A DNA stretch of 64,000 nucleotides from assembly GCA_000153145.1 (NCBI GenBank), contig CH672415.1:608395-672394 (forward strand), given 5' to 3'. Positions 36,292 to 44,902 of this stretch are shown here, piece by piece. The first letter of the stretch is position 1. Every line of letters begins with the position of its first letter. The position numbers were made by a program, and so were the translations under genes. The notes under the pieces are model-generated. The model saw nothing but the letters and a program-made list of their open reading frames with translations. It was not told the DNA's origin and ran no database searches. This DNA is from a marine actinobacterium PHSC20C1. GTDB taxonomy: Bacteria > Actinomycetota > Actinomycetes > Actinomycetales > Microbacteriaceae.

Positions 36292-38946
36292 TTACGCCGA
36301 AAGTGTCGCGGTGATCAGCGCTAGCGCGTCAGGTATGGCTGCAGGATTTGCTCCGCCACCCTGTGCGATATCTGGCTTGCCCCCGCCGCCGCCGCCCAAT
36401 ACTCCTGCGGCAGCTTTTGCGAGTGCTCCTGCCGCAAACCCGTGTGCGCGAGATGCGTCGTTTGTTGCGACGATTACGGCGGGTTTGTCACCAATCGTCG
36501 CTGCGAGAGCAACCACTGATGCTTCCGCGCCCATACGTTCACGAACTGACTGAACAAGTCCACGCAAGTCGTCAGTTGACGGAAGTTCGCCAACGTTCTC
36601 GATTACAGCGTTTACCGAACCCAGCGCTCGAGCTGATTCGATGAGAGCCGGTACACGTTGAGACAACTGGCCAGCCTCTAGCTGGGCAATCTTTCTTTCA
36701 GCCGACTTCAGATTCGCCATGAGTTCTGCGATGCGATCGGGAAGCTGTTCACGAGGGGTCTTCAGACTGGAGGTCAGCTCGGAGACGATTGCCCTCTCGG
36801 CAGCAAAGTTTCGGAAAGCGTTCATGCCAACAAGTGATTCGACACGGCGGTTAGACGAACCGACAGACGATTCACCAACGAGTGAAATCAATCCGATTTC
36901 TGCCGAACGGGAGACGTGTGTACCAGCGCAGAGCTCGAGGGACCACGGGCCCCCGATCTCAACGACCCGGACGGTATCTCCATATTTCTCGCCGAATAGT
37001 GCCATAGCGCCAAGGTCCTTGGCATCATCAAGAGCCATGATGCGTGTCGAAACTTCGAGATTATCGCGCACCGCGGTGTTGGCAACCTCTTCTATCTCAG
37101 ATTTGGTTTCAGCAGACAGAGCCTGCGACCAAGAGAAGTCCAACCGCATGTAGCCGGCCTTGTTGTACGAGCCAGACTGGTGCGCATCTTTTCCAAGAAT
37201 TTGACGCAGCGCCGCGTGGATTACGTGGGTAGCTGAGTGAGCCTGAGTCGCCCCGCGGCGCCAGTCAGCATCAACAAGCGCGGTCGCCGGATCTCCGACT
37301 CCCACCTCACCGGCGGTGATCCGTACTTTGTGGCTAATGAGTCCTTTGACTGGGCGCTGCACGTCGAGAACTTCGAGGTGGAAACTAGCCCCGACAATGG
37401 CGCCGGCATCCGCTTCTTGACCACCCGACTCGGCGTACAACGACGTCTCCGCGAGGATTATTTCAGCGATCTGGCCTGATGCTGCGCGAGATACTGAAAC
37501 TCCGTCGACGATGATGCCGATCACGCTCGAGTCGGTTTCGAGGGTCTCGTAGCCCGTGAATGTGGTCTCGCCGTGTGCCCGGAAGGCCCCATAAACCGAA
37601 AGGTCAGCAAGGTACTGCTTTTTGGAACTGGCATCAGCCTTTGCGCGGTCACGCTGTTCTTTCATCAGCGTGTCGAAAGCTTCACGATCGACAGAAAGTC
37701 CTGCTTCAGCTGCCATTTCGAGTGTGAGGTCGATCGGGAACCCGAAGGTGTCATGCAGCAAGAATGCGGTGTCGCTGGGAAGCTCGGATGCGCCGGATTC
37801 TTTGGTGTGAACGACAGCAGTGTCGAGAATTGTGGTTCCGCTCGCGAGAGTACGCAGGAACGTGTCCTCTTCAGCAAGTACAACGCGGGAGATACGGTCG
37901 TAGTCTTTTTCGACTTCGGGGTAAGCATCTTTCATCGCGTCTCGAGATGCGGGAAATAGCTCTGCGAAGGTCGTACCCTCAACGCCTAGTAGGCGCATCG
38001 CGCGCACCGTGCGGCGCAGAAGACGGCGCAAAACATAACCGCGGCCTTCGTTGCTCGGGGTCACACCGTCTGCGATGAGCATGAGGCTGGATCGCACGTG
38101 GTCTGCGACAACGCGCAAGCGTACGTCTGCCTCGTGATCGGCGCCGTAGGTGTGACCAGAAAGCTCAGCTGCCATGTCGAGCACGGGACGAACCTGGTCA
38201 ATCTCGTACATGTTTTCGACGCCCTGCTTGAGGAACGCGACGCGCTCCAAACCCATACCGGTATCGATGTTCTGGTTGGGTAGCTCGCCGAGAATCGAGA
38301 ACTCTTTGCCCTTGCCTTCGCCGCGAAGGTATTGCATGAAGACCAGGTTCCAGATTTCAACGTAACGATCGTCATCTGTTGCCGGTCCGCCGTCAGCGCC
38401 GTACGCGGGACCACGATCGAAGAAAATCTCTGAACAGGGGCCCGCTGGACCAGGCTGACCTGTCGACCAGTAGTTGGTGTCCATCCCCAGTCGCTGGATG
38501 CGCTCATCCGGAAGTCCTGCGGTTTCTTTCCAGTAGGCGACCGCATCGTCATCGTCTTCGTAGACAGTTACCCACAGATCTTCGGGGAGGAATCCGAGAC
38601 CGCCGTCACTCTCTGGCAGGGTTAGAAACTCCCAAGCGAACTGAATTGCTTCCTTTTTGAAGTAGTCCCCAAAAGAGAAGTTTCCGTTCATTTGAAAGAA
38701 CGTGCCGTGACGAGGTGTCTTTCCTACCTCTTCAATATCAAGAGTTCGGATGCACTTCTGCGAGCTGGTGGCACGGTCGAACGGTGCCGGAACCAACCCA
38801 GTGAGATAGGGCACAAACGGAACCATGCCGGCAACCGTAAACAGCAGCGTTGGGTCATCACTGACCAGTGAAGCTGAAGGAACGATGGTGTGACCACGCT
38901 CACCGAAATAGGTCAACCAACGGTTCTGAATGTCTGCGGTCTGCAT
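36292..38946 (-). CDS. alaS: alanine-tRNA ligase
   Basis: AlaRS charges tRNA-Ala. The 884-residue protein has the class II catalytic core with NGNFSFGDYFKKEAI, the editing domain with HSATHVIHAAL and CAGTHVSRSAEIG (zinc ligands), and the C-terminal domain ending in a Gly-rich GVLGGGGGGKPDIAQGGG segment. It heads the alaS-ruvX-mltG-aro gene run. Confidence 0.98.
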   Translation of the reverse strand: MQTADIQNRWLTYFGERGHTIVPSASLVSDDPTLLFTVAGMVPFVPYLTGLVPAPFDRATSSQKCIRTLDIEEVGKTPRHGTFFQMNGNFSFGDYFKKEAIQFAWEFLTLPESDGGLGFLPEDLWVTVYEDDDDAVAYWKETAGLPDERIQRLGMDTNYWSTGQPGPAGPCSEIFFDRGPAYGADGGPATDDDRYVEIWNLVFMQYLRGEGKGKEFSILGELPNQNIDTGMGLERVAFLKQGVENMYEIDQVRPVLDMAAELSGHTYGADHEADVRLRVVADHVRSSLMLIADGVTPSNEGRGYVLRRLLRRTVRAMRLLGVEGTTFAELFPASRDAMKDAYPEVEKDYDRISRVVLAEEDTFLRTLASGTTILDTAVVHTKESGASELPSDTAFLLHDTFGFPIDLTLEMAAEAGLSVDREAFDTLMKEQRDRAKADASSKKQYLADLSVYGAFRAHGETTFTGYETLETDSSVIGIIVDGVSVSRAASGQIAEIILAETSLYAESGGQEADAGAIVGASFHLEVLDVQRPVKGLISHKVRITAGEVGVGDPATALVDADWRRGATQAHSATHVIHAALRQILGKDAHQSGSYNKAGYMRLDFSWSQALSAETKSEIEEVANTAVRDNLEVSTRIMALDDAKDLGAMALFGEKYGDTVRVVEIGGPWSLELCAGTHVSRSAEIGLISLVGESSVGSSNRRVESLVGMNAFRNFAAERAIVSELTSSLKTPREQLPDRIAELMANLKSAERKIAQLEAGQLSQRVPALIESARALGSVNAVIENVGELPSTDDLRGLVQSVRERMGAEASVVALAATIGDKPAVIVATNDASRAHGFAAGALAKAAAGVLGGGGGGKPDIAQGGGANPAAIPDALALITATLSA

Positions 38947-38992
38947 GGGATCCCCGGGAACTCAATAATGCGGCCCGAGGGCCCTGATTGTC

Positions 38993-39220
38993 TTACTTAG
39001 AACGCTGCGAAAAGTCGGAGATAGCTTCTTCGGCTTCTCCTACCGCTGCACGAAGCTCAGCCTCGCGCTCACGGTAACCGTCTACAACGGCGCTCGTGAA
39101 CTCACGCGTCTTACTGTCAATGTCGGAGAAAAACTGCTGGCCCTCTGGGGTTTTCGCAACTTGATGCGCTGCTACGAACCCGACGGCAATACCAACTACG
39201 AAAAGAACTGCGCCTTTCAT
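38993..39220 (-). CDS. small membrane-anchored protein, YtxH-like
   Basis: A 75-residue protein with one N-terminal transmembrane helix (about 4-19), then AKTPEGQQFFSDIDSK and a charged helical tail predicted to form a coiled coil. Small proteins like this sit between rpsD and alaS in many actinobacteria with a DUF948 partner. Function unknown. Confidence 0.8.
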   Translation of the reverse strand: MKGAVLFVVGIAVGFVAAHQVAKTPEGQQFFSDIDSKTREFTSAVVDGYREREAELRAAVGEAEEAISDFSQRSK

Positions 39221-39288
39221 GACTTCTCCTTCAGATTGAGGTGCACAAACGGTACACGAACCGTATTAGCTTAGGCGGTTTTGACTGA

Positions 39289-39651
39289 TCAGCGGCGGCG
39301 CTTCGGGCGGATGCTCAGCAGCGCGGCGCGCACTCCCGCGCTGAGACCGGCGATCTTGATCAACGGGCCTCCCACAGTTGCTGCGCCAAGCGCGACGAGT
39401 GCTGCGACGTTGCCAGTGGTCTCCTCGACGTTACGAGTGATCGCATCCACGCGAGCTAACTGGCGATTAGTCTCAGAAATGGTAGCGGTCGCCTCGGTGA
39501 GCATGGGGTCGAGGTTGTCGCTAACACCGCGAATAGCTGAGCTGGTTTCGTCGAACACTCGCCCAAGTTTGAGGAGCGGCACGGCAAGCAGCCCCACCAG
39601 GATTGCGAATACTCCGGCCGCGATGAGCCCTGCGATATCTCCGCCAGTCAT
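39289..39651 (-). CDS. DUF948 domain-containing protein
   Basis: A 120-residue protein: N-terminal membrane helix (about 4-26, GGDIAGLIAAGVFAILVGLL), a central helical stretch likely to form a coiled coil (LGRVFDETSSAIRGVSDN and onward), and a basic C-terminus RPKRRR. This matches the DUF948 family, often found beside alaS in actinobacteria. Its role is not known; the two small membrane proteins here probably work together. Confidence 0.82.
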   Translation of the reverse strand: MTGGDIAGLIAAGVFAILVGLLAVPLLKLGRVFDETSSAIRGVSDNLDPMLTEATATISETNRQLARVDAITRNVEETTGNVAALVALGAATVGGPLIKIAGLSAGVRAALLSIRPKRRR

Positions 39652-39724
39652 GGCTACTCCGATCAGTGTCAGAAAACGTTCTAGTCACACGCTATTCGAG
39701 AATCACGCCGACTTGCTGCCGAAC

Positions 39725-39759
39725 GCGAAAAAAGGGCCGAGGCATAAGCCCCGACCCTT
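39725..39759 (-). terminator. rho-independent terminator after rpsD
   Basis: In minus-strand RNA a 12-pair stem with two G-U pairs (39732-39743 with 39748-39759) and a 4-base loop is followed by a run of six T. The G-U pairs exist only on the minus strand, so it ends rpsD transcription. Confidence 0.85.
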
Positions 39760-39768
39760 CTTTGTTAG

Positions 39769-40398
39769 CTAGCGTGCTGCGTAGTACTCAACAACGAGCT
39801 GAACTTCACAAGTAACGGGAACCTCGGCGCGCTTTGGGCGACGTACGAGACGTGCCTGCAGCTTGTCGATTTCTACCTCAAGGTAGCCCGGAGTCTTCGG
39901 AAGAACATCCACGTGTCCACCTGCTGCGGAGACCTGGAAAATTTCCATGCCCTCGCTGCGAGCCTTGACGTGCATGAGCTGTCCTGGCTTGACGCGGAAC
40001 GACGGACGGTCAACGAGCTGGCCGTCAACCAAGATGTGGCGGTGAACGATCATCTGACGAGCCTGAGCGGTCGTGCGGGCGATTGCCGAACGAACGAGCA
40101 GAGCGTCAAGACGCATTTCGAGCTGCTCAACCAAGTTCTCACCGGTAAGACCGGGGGTCTTGCGAGCCTCTTCGAACTGAATCTTCAGCTGAGCTTCACG
40201 GATTCCGTACTGGGCACGTAGACGCTGCTTCTCGCGAAGACGAACAGCATAGTCACTGTCTTGCTTGCGCTTGGTGCGGCCGTGCTCTCCCGGAGCATAG
40301 GGACGTTTTTCAAGGTACTTTGCTGCCTTCGGCGTGAGGGCAATGCCCAGAGCACGCGAAAGGCGAGTCTTGCTGCGGGTACGTGACTTAGTAGACAC
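39769..40398 (-). CDS. rpsD: 30S ribosomal protein S4
   Basis: S4 nucleates assembly of the 30S subunit. The 209-residue protein begins at a GTG (VSTKSRTRSKTRLSRALG) preceded by AAGGAT; an upstream ATG adds 24 unrelated residues. The S4 RNA-binding domain (LEMRLDALLVRSAIARTTAQARQ region) is complete. Unlike alpha-operon S4 genes it stands alone, as in other actinobacteria. Confidence 0.97.
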   Translation of the reverse strand: MSTKSRTRSKTRLSRALGIALTPKAAKYLEKRPYAPGEHGRTKRKQDSDYAVRLREKQRLRAQYGIREAQLKIQFEEARKTPGLTGENLVEQLEMRLDALLVRSAIARTTAQARQMIVHRHILVDGQLVDRPSFRVKPGQLMHVKARSEGMEIFQVSAAGGHVDVLPKTPGYLEVEIDKLQARLVRRPKRAEVPVTCEVQLVVEYYAAR

Positions 40399-40653
40399 AA
40401 GATCCTTTTCGATTGATTCAAGTAAGAACACTCTGGTGATTACTCGCACGCGAACGCGCGTACACAACACACCAGAAGAAAGTAGAGGGATCGCCCAATG
40501 GAGACTGGTCGGCTACAGACCATTGCTCCGCGATATCCGGTTTCATTGCAGCCGCGCGCCGAAACCGTATCGATGGGACGCATAACTCTAACACGCCGAG
40601 CCTTGTCACGGAGCGAAACGCCGCACTTGTCGGAGCCCAGGCAACCGACAACG
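40399..40653 (-). promoter_or_regulatory. rpsD leader/promoter region
   Basis: This 255-base gap holds no gene. A minus-strand GTGACA (40609-40604) and TTATGC about 18 bases further downstream could be a promoter, but the match is weak. No S4 autoregulatory pseudoknot could be assigned by eye. Confidence 0.35.
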
Positions 40654-41985
40654 TTAGTCGCCGTGGATGATTTCGCGCAGCTTTGCTAAACGAGCAGACA
40701 CGTCCCGCTCGTTTCCGTTGTTAGTTGGCGTGTAATACTCCGTGCCCTTGAGGATGTCCGGAAGGTACTGCTGCTTCACCACTCCGTACTCCGAGTCGTG
40801 CGAGTACTGATATCCCTTGCCGTGGCCAAGTCGCTTTGCCCCTGGGTAGTGGGCGTCGCGGAGTGGTTTCGGCACCCGCCCAATTTTTCCCGCCCGGACA
40901 TCGGCGATCGCCGCGTCCAGCGCCACATAGGCAGCATTCGACTTAGGGGCCGTTGCAAGGTAGACGACGGCTTCGGCAAGAGGAATTCGACCCTCGGGCA
41001 TACCAATCATTTGCACGGCGTCAGCCGCAGCGACTGCTATAACCAGAGCCTGCGGATCGGCGACACCAACATCTTCAGCCGCGCTGATAATGATTCGTCG
41101 AGCAATGAAGCGAGGATCTTCGCCAGCTTCGATCATCCTTGCCAAGTAATGGATCGCCGCGTCGACGTCGGAGCCGCGAACCGACTTTATGAACGCGCTA
41201 ATCACGTCGTAGTGTTCATCGCCCTGACGGTCGTAGCGCAATAGAGCGCGATCGACAGCACTCGCAACATGTTCGGCCGTGACCACAGCCGGGCTCTGAG
41301 CATCAGAGTGGTTCGCTGCCGATACCGCAGATGCCTCGAGCGCTGTCAACGCACGCCTAGCGTCGCCCGAGGAGAGACGCACTAGGAGCGCTCGAGCTTC
41401 TGGCTCGAGCACAACGGCATTCTTGAGGCCGCGAGCATCAGTAACTGCGCGGTCGACCAACTCCCCTACTTCATCATCGTCAAGTTGGTTTAGCGTCAGC
41501 AATAGGGAGCGGGACAGCAGCGGCGAGATCACCGAAAAGGAGGGGTTCTCTGTCGTCGCGGCGATCAAAATGATCCATCCGTTCTCGACACCCGGCAGCA
41601 GCGCATCCTGCTGGGCTTTGGTAAACCGGTGAATCTCATCGAGGAACAGAACGGTCGATACGCCGTATAGGTCGCGCGCAGTGAGCGCCTCTTCTATGGT
41701 TTGGCGCACATCTTTTACACCAGCCGTCACGGCAGACAGCTCGACGAACTTGCGTTGCGAACCCCGAGCTATCGCCTTCGCGATGGTCGTTTTTCCCGTG
41801 CCGGGAGGTCCCCACAGGATGATGGATGCCGAACCGTGACTGCCGCCAACGTCTGATGCAAGACTCATCAGCGGTGAACCGCGCTGCAGCAAGTGTTTCT
41901 GGCCGACGATCTCTTCCAGCACTAGCGGACGCATGCGCACGGCGAGCGGGGTCGCCCCGCTATGAAGAGTTGCGGAAACGTCCAT
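40654..41985 (-). CDS. rarA: replication-associated recombination protein A (RarA/MgsA AAA+ ATPase)
   Basis: A clamp-loader-like AAA+ ATPase acting at stalled replication forks. The protein has Walker A GPPGTGKTTIAKAIA, Walker B-type FLDEIHRFTKAQQDALLPGVE and the C-terminal tetramerisation part with YPGAKRLGHGKGYQYSHD. The start MDVSATLHSG gives 443 residues; an ATG 29 codons upstream is possible. No SD precedes the ATG, but TACCAT lies 6 bases before it, as expected for a leaderless mRNA. Confidence 0.94.
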   Translation of the reverse strand: MDVSATLHSGATPLAVRMRPLVLEEIVGQKHLLQRGSPLMSLASDVGGSHGSASIILWGPPGTGKTTIAKAIARGSQRKFVELSAVTAGVKDVRQTIEEALTARDLYGVSTVLFLDEIHRFTKAQQDALLPGVENGWIILIAATTENPSFSVISPLLSRSLLLTLNQLDDDEVGELVDRAVTDARGLKNAVVLEPEARALLVRLSSGDARRALTALEASAVSAANHSDAQSPAVVTAEHVASAVDRALLRYDRQGDEHYDVISAFIKSVRGSDVDAAIHYLARMIEAGEDPRFIARRIIISAAEDVGVADPQALVIAVAAADAVQMIGMPEGRIPLAEAVVYLATAPKSNAAYVALDAAIADVRAGKIGRVPKPLRDAHYPGAKRLGHGKGYQYSHDSEYGVVKQQYLPDILKGTEYYTPTNNGNERDVSARLAKLREIIHGD

Positions 41986-42137
41986 GTACCAATGGTAATA
42001 GTCCGCAGCGGACGAAAGCGCAGGCAGTGATCGCACAGTCGGGACGCCGTGGCGTTTGGTTGAGATTCCCACGAGACCGTAAGGTTCATTGTGGCGTTCC
42101 TACGACAGCGGCAGAGTCCGCGATTCTTCAAGGAGTA

Positions 42138-42932
42138 ATGGTGGCATCCAGCAAGAAGCATTCACGCGAGCAAAAAGAAGCTCGGGGACGCCTGCGCCAG
42201 TATTCAGCCCGCAATCTCGTCCACGAGAACACTCGTGCGCGCCGCAAACGCGACAACCTCCTTTCTGTCGGCATTGGGCTTGTAGTCCTTGCACTCGTCG
42301 CAACCGCCCAGATCTTCTATTTCACCGCTGGGCCCGGAACTCCCGCGCCTGCTCCATCGTTCACTCCTGAGCCGACTGCAGCAGCTCAAGAAAATGTCGG
42401 CGACGTCCCGAATGAATCCGTTTCCGAAGATCGCGTGTGGACTGGCGAGCTCACTTTGAATGACGTTGCACTTGGCATCGAGCTGGACGGCGCTGCAGCC
42501 CCTCAAGCCGTCGCCTCCATTGTCGATTCCATCGCCAATGACTACTACGTCGGAACCACCTGCCACAGAATGGTGAAGACGGACAACGCTGGACTAATTC
42601 AGTGTGGCTCTCTCGATGGCACCGGCGCCAGTGACCCTGACTATGCCTACGGTCCAGTCGAAAACGCTGGGGTAGGCGGGCTCTACCCCGCTGGGACCAT
42701 CGCCATGGCCCGGACAGGCAACAACGCCTTCTCCAACGGTCGACAATTTTTCATCGTCTTCGACGATGCGATAATCCCCGATGACACTGCCGGCGGCTAC
42801 AGCATCGTCGGTCAGGTCGTTTCTGGTCTCGATGCATTGCAATCTGAGATCGTCGCTGGAGGCATCGTTGATGATGCCCAAGATGGGGCCCCGGTTACAG
42901 CCACAAGCATTACCGGCTTCACGATCCAGTAA
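42138..42932 (+). CDS. membrane-anchored cyclophilin-type peptidyl-prolyl isomerase
   Basis: A 264-residue protein with a basic cytoplasmic N-terminus, one transmembrane helix (about 47-67), a Pro/Thr/Ala-rich linker and an extracytoplasmic cyclophilin domain. The start ATG follows AGGAG at 42131-42135. The domain keeps the Arg of CHRMV, a GLIQCGSLDGTG version of the usual MIQGGD segment, and RQFFIVF. The usual active-site Trp and His near the end are not obvious, so isomerase activity may be reduced. It is divergent from rarA. Confidence 0.88.
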   Translation: MVASSKKHSREQKEARGRLRQYSARNLVHENTRARRKRDNLLSVGIGLVVLALVATAQIFYFTAGPGTPAPAPSFTPEPTAAAQENVGDVPNESVSEDRVWTGELTLNDVALGIELDGAAAPQAVASIVDSIANDYYVGTTCHRMVKTDNAGLIQCGSLDGTGASDPDYAYGPVENAGVGGLYPAGTIAMARTGNNAFSNGRQFFIVFDDAIIPDDTAGGYSIVGQVVSGLDALQSEIVAGGIVDDAQDGAPVTATSITGFTIQ

Positions 42933-42950
42933 CAGCGTCAACGACCGTAA

Positions 42951-42982
42951 GCCCGGTTGTCCTAAGCTTGGGTCACCCGGGC
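42951..42982 (+). terminator. hairpin after the cyclophilin gene
   Basis: GCCCGG at the base and CC/GG near the loop pair in a 12-position stem with two mismatches, 18 bases after the stop. There is no T run, so termination is uncertain. Confidence 0.35.
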
Positions 42983-43016
42983 AGCGGCTTCCGGCATAAT
43001 CAGCAAGGTGAAGTAA

Positions 43017-44246
43017 TTGGCTACACAGGAGCAGAACGAGTGGGGACGCGTCGATGAGACGGGAACAGTCTTCGTGCGAGAGGCAGACGGCGAACGTGCG
43101 GTCGGCCAGTATCCCGATGGCACCCCGGAAGAGGCTCTCGCCTACTTCACCCGCAAATATCATGAGCTAGCGGGCCAGGTAACGCTGCTCGAACAGCGCG
43201 TAAAAAATGGTGCGCCTGCCGCAGATGTGTCTAAGACCATTGCTACGCTCAGCGACTCTCTCGCCACAGCCAGTGCGGTAGGCGACCTGGCTGCCCTCGT
43301 GGCGCGCGTCCAGGCCCTGGACAGCTCGGTTTCCGAACTTACCGAAAAGCAGAGCGAAGAAGCGAAAGCAGCGCTAGCCGAAGCGGTTGCGGTTCGCACC
43401 GCACTTGTTGTCGAAGCTGAAACCCTCGCCGCCGCAGATCCCGCAAAGGCACAGTGGAAGCAAGTAACTGCGCAGATCGATGACATCTTTGCTCGCTGGA
43501 AAGCACATCAAGCTGATGGCCCTCGCCTGCCTAAGGGTGATGCCAATGATCTGTGGAAGCGGTTCCGTGCTGCCCGCAGCACGATCGACACGCACCGTCG
43601 CGCGTTCTTCGCCGAACTCGACTCCTCGCACAAACAGGCACGGGCCGAAAAACAAACTCTCGTTGACGAAGCGGAAGCACTGGTCTCGCAGGGCGTTGAC
43701 GCCATTCCCGCCTACCGCCGCCTGCTTGACCGGTGGAAAGCTGCTGGTCGCGCAGGCAAGAAGTTTGATGACGCACTCTGGGCTAAATTCAAGCAAGCTG
43801 GAGATCTCCTTTACGCCGCAAAGTCTGAAGTCGATGCCCAAGACAACGTTGAGTTCACTGCAAATTGGGAACTCAAGAAGGCCCTGCTAGAGGAGGCCGA
43901 GCCACTCTTGACGGCGACTGACCGAGTCCAAGCGAAAAAGACTTTGATGTCGATCCAAAAACGTTGGGATGAAATCGGCAAGGTTCCTCGCGAGAAAATC
44001 AAGGTTGCTGAAGAGCGTCTCCGCAAGATCGAGACGGTAGTCCGCAAGCTTGACGAAGATCACTGGGACAAGCACAATCCAGAACGTCAAGAGCGTTCCG
44101 AAGGGTTCCTCGGTCAACTCAACGACGCAATCGCGAAACTCGAGGCAGAGCTTGTCGAAGCGCAAGCAACGGGCGATGCAAAGAAGATTGCCGCTGCGCA
44201 GGATGCTCTGGATGCACGCAAGGCATGGTTGAGCGCGCTCAAATAG
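43017..44246 (+). CDS. DUF349 domain-containing protein
   Basis: A 409-residue, highly charged helical protein with repeated DUF349 units, each containing a W-K/R pattern such as LWKRFRAARSTIDTHRRAFF and RWDEIGKVPREKIKVAEERL. The start is a TTG preceded by AAGGTGAAG. DUF349 proteins are widespread in actinobacteria next to rel; no molecular function is established, though the family has been suggested to bind RNA or act in fork or growth control. Whether it is co-transcribed with the AbiEi-like gene 83 bases downstream is unknown. Confidence 0.9.
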   Translation: MATQEQNEWGRVDETGTVFVREADGERAVGQYPDGTPEEALAYFTRKYHELAGQVTLLEQRVKNGAPAADVSKTIATLSDSLATASAVGDLAALVARVQALDSSVSELTEKQSEEAKAALAEAVAVRTALVVEAETLAAADPAKAQWKQVTAQIDDIFARWKAHQADGPRLPKGDANDLWKRFRAARSTIDTHRRAFFAELDSSHKQARAEKQTLVDEAEALVSQGVDAIPAYRRLLDRWKAAGRAGKKFDDALWAKFKQAGDLLYAAKSEVDAQDNVEFTANWELKKALLEEAEPLLTATDRVQAKKTLMSIQKRWDEIGKVPREKIKVAEERLRKIETVVRKLDEDHWDKHNPERQERSEGFLGQLNDAIAKLEAELVEAQATGDAKKIAAAQDALDARKAWLSALK

Positions 44247-44329
44247 CGCGAATCATCCACAAGCGTCGCGTTCTCCACTGAACGCGCTTCTTGCTCCCGT
44301 GCGGAAGTGAACCGCCGCACGATAGAGGT

Positions 44330-44902
44330 ATGACTCCCCGATTGCCACCTGTGCTGAGTGCACTGGACCTTCCACTAGTTGAACTCCAGTGCGCAACTCT
44401 CGACGGAGAGCTGTATGCGTTGGACCAATGCTTTTGCCCCATCGATGAGTTTGAGACCATACATTTGCGCGCACGCGCGCTCGGAATGGTTCTCGACCCA
44501 AGAATTATCGCCGAACAGCTGAGCGCAGCGTGGGTGTGGGGTGCGTTGATCGCTCCCCCACGCCGCCATCAGCTGTGTGTCGCCATCGGCGCTCGTACCC
44601 GGCCGCATCCCAGCCTGAGCGCCACGCTGCGCGAAGTAGTCATCGACCCGAGCGACATCGACACAGTTTCGGGAGTGAGCGTCACCACGCGCTTGAGAAC
44701 GGTCGTAGATCTGCTCAGGTTTAGCGCTGACTTCGGGACACGAGAAATCACCGCAGTGTCGATGCTGATGCGTGACGGCAGCCTTGATTACGCGGACTGC
44801 ATGAACGCCCTCACCGCCCGAAGGAACTTGCCCCAGAAACGCCTCGCACTAGAGCGGCTCACGCAAGTGGGCGGCAGCTCCCCGCGCGCTCACGCGAGCT
44901 AA
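44330..44902 (+). CDS. AbiEi antitoxin-like protein without a partner toxin
   Basis: A 190-residue protein starting MTPRLPPVLSALDLP. The C-terminal part (SGVSVTTRLRTVVDLLRF and the following helix) resembles the AbiEi antitoxin / DUF559-associated family, where the N-terminal part is usually a winged helix. No nucleotidyltransferase toxin (AbiEii) lies nearby, so a classical type IV toxin-antitoxin pair is not supported. Its stop codon overlaps that of the convergent rel gene. Confidence 0.68.
   Translation: MTPRLPPVLSALDLPLVELQCATLDGELYALDQCFCPIDEFETIHLRARALGMVLDPRIIAEQLSAAWVWGALIAPPRRHQLCVAIGARTRPHPSLSATLREVVIDPSDIDTVSGVSVTTRLRTVVDLLRFSADFGTREITAVSMLMRDGSLDYADCMNALTARRNLPQKRLALERLTQVGGSSPRAHAS

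Noticed and set aside
41826..42137. 104-codon extension of the cyclophilin gene
   Set aside because: It runs opposite rarA; an ATG with AGGAG at 42131-42135 lies at the expected start.
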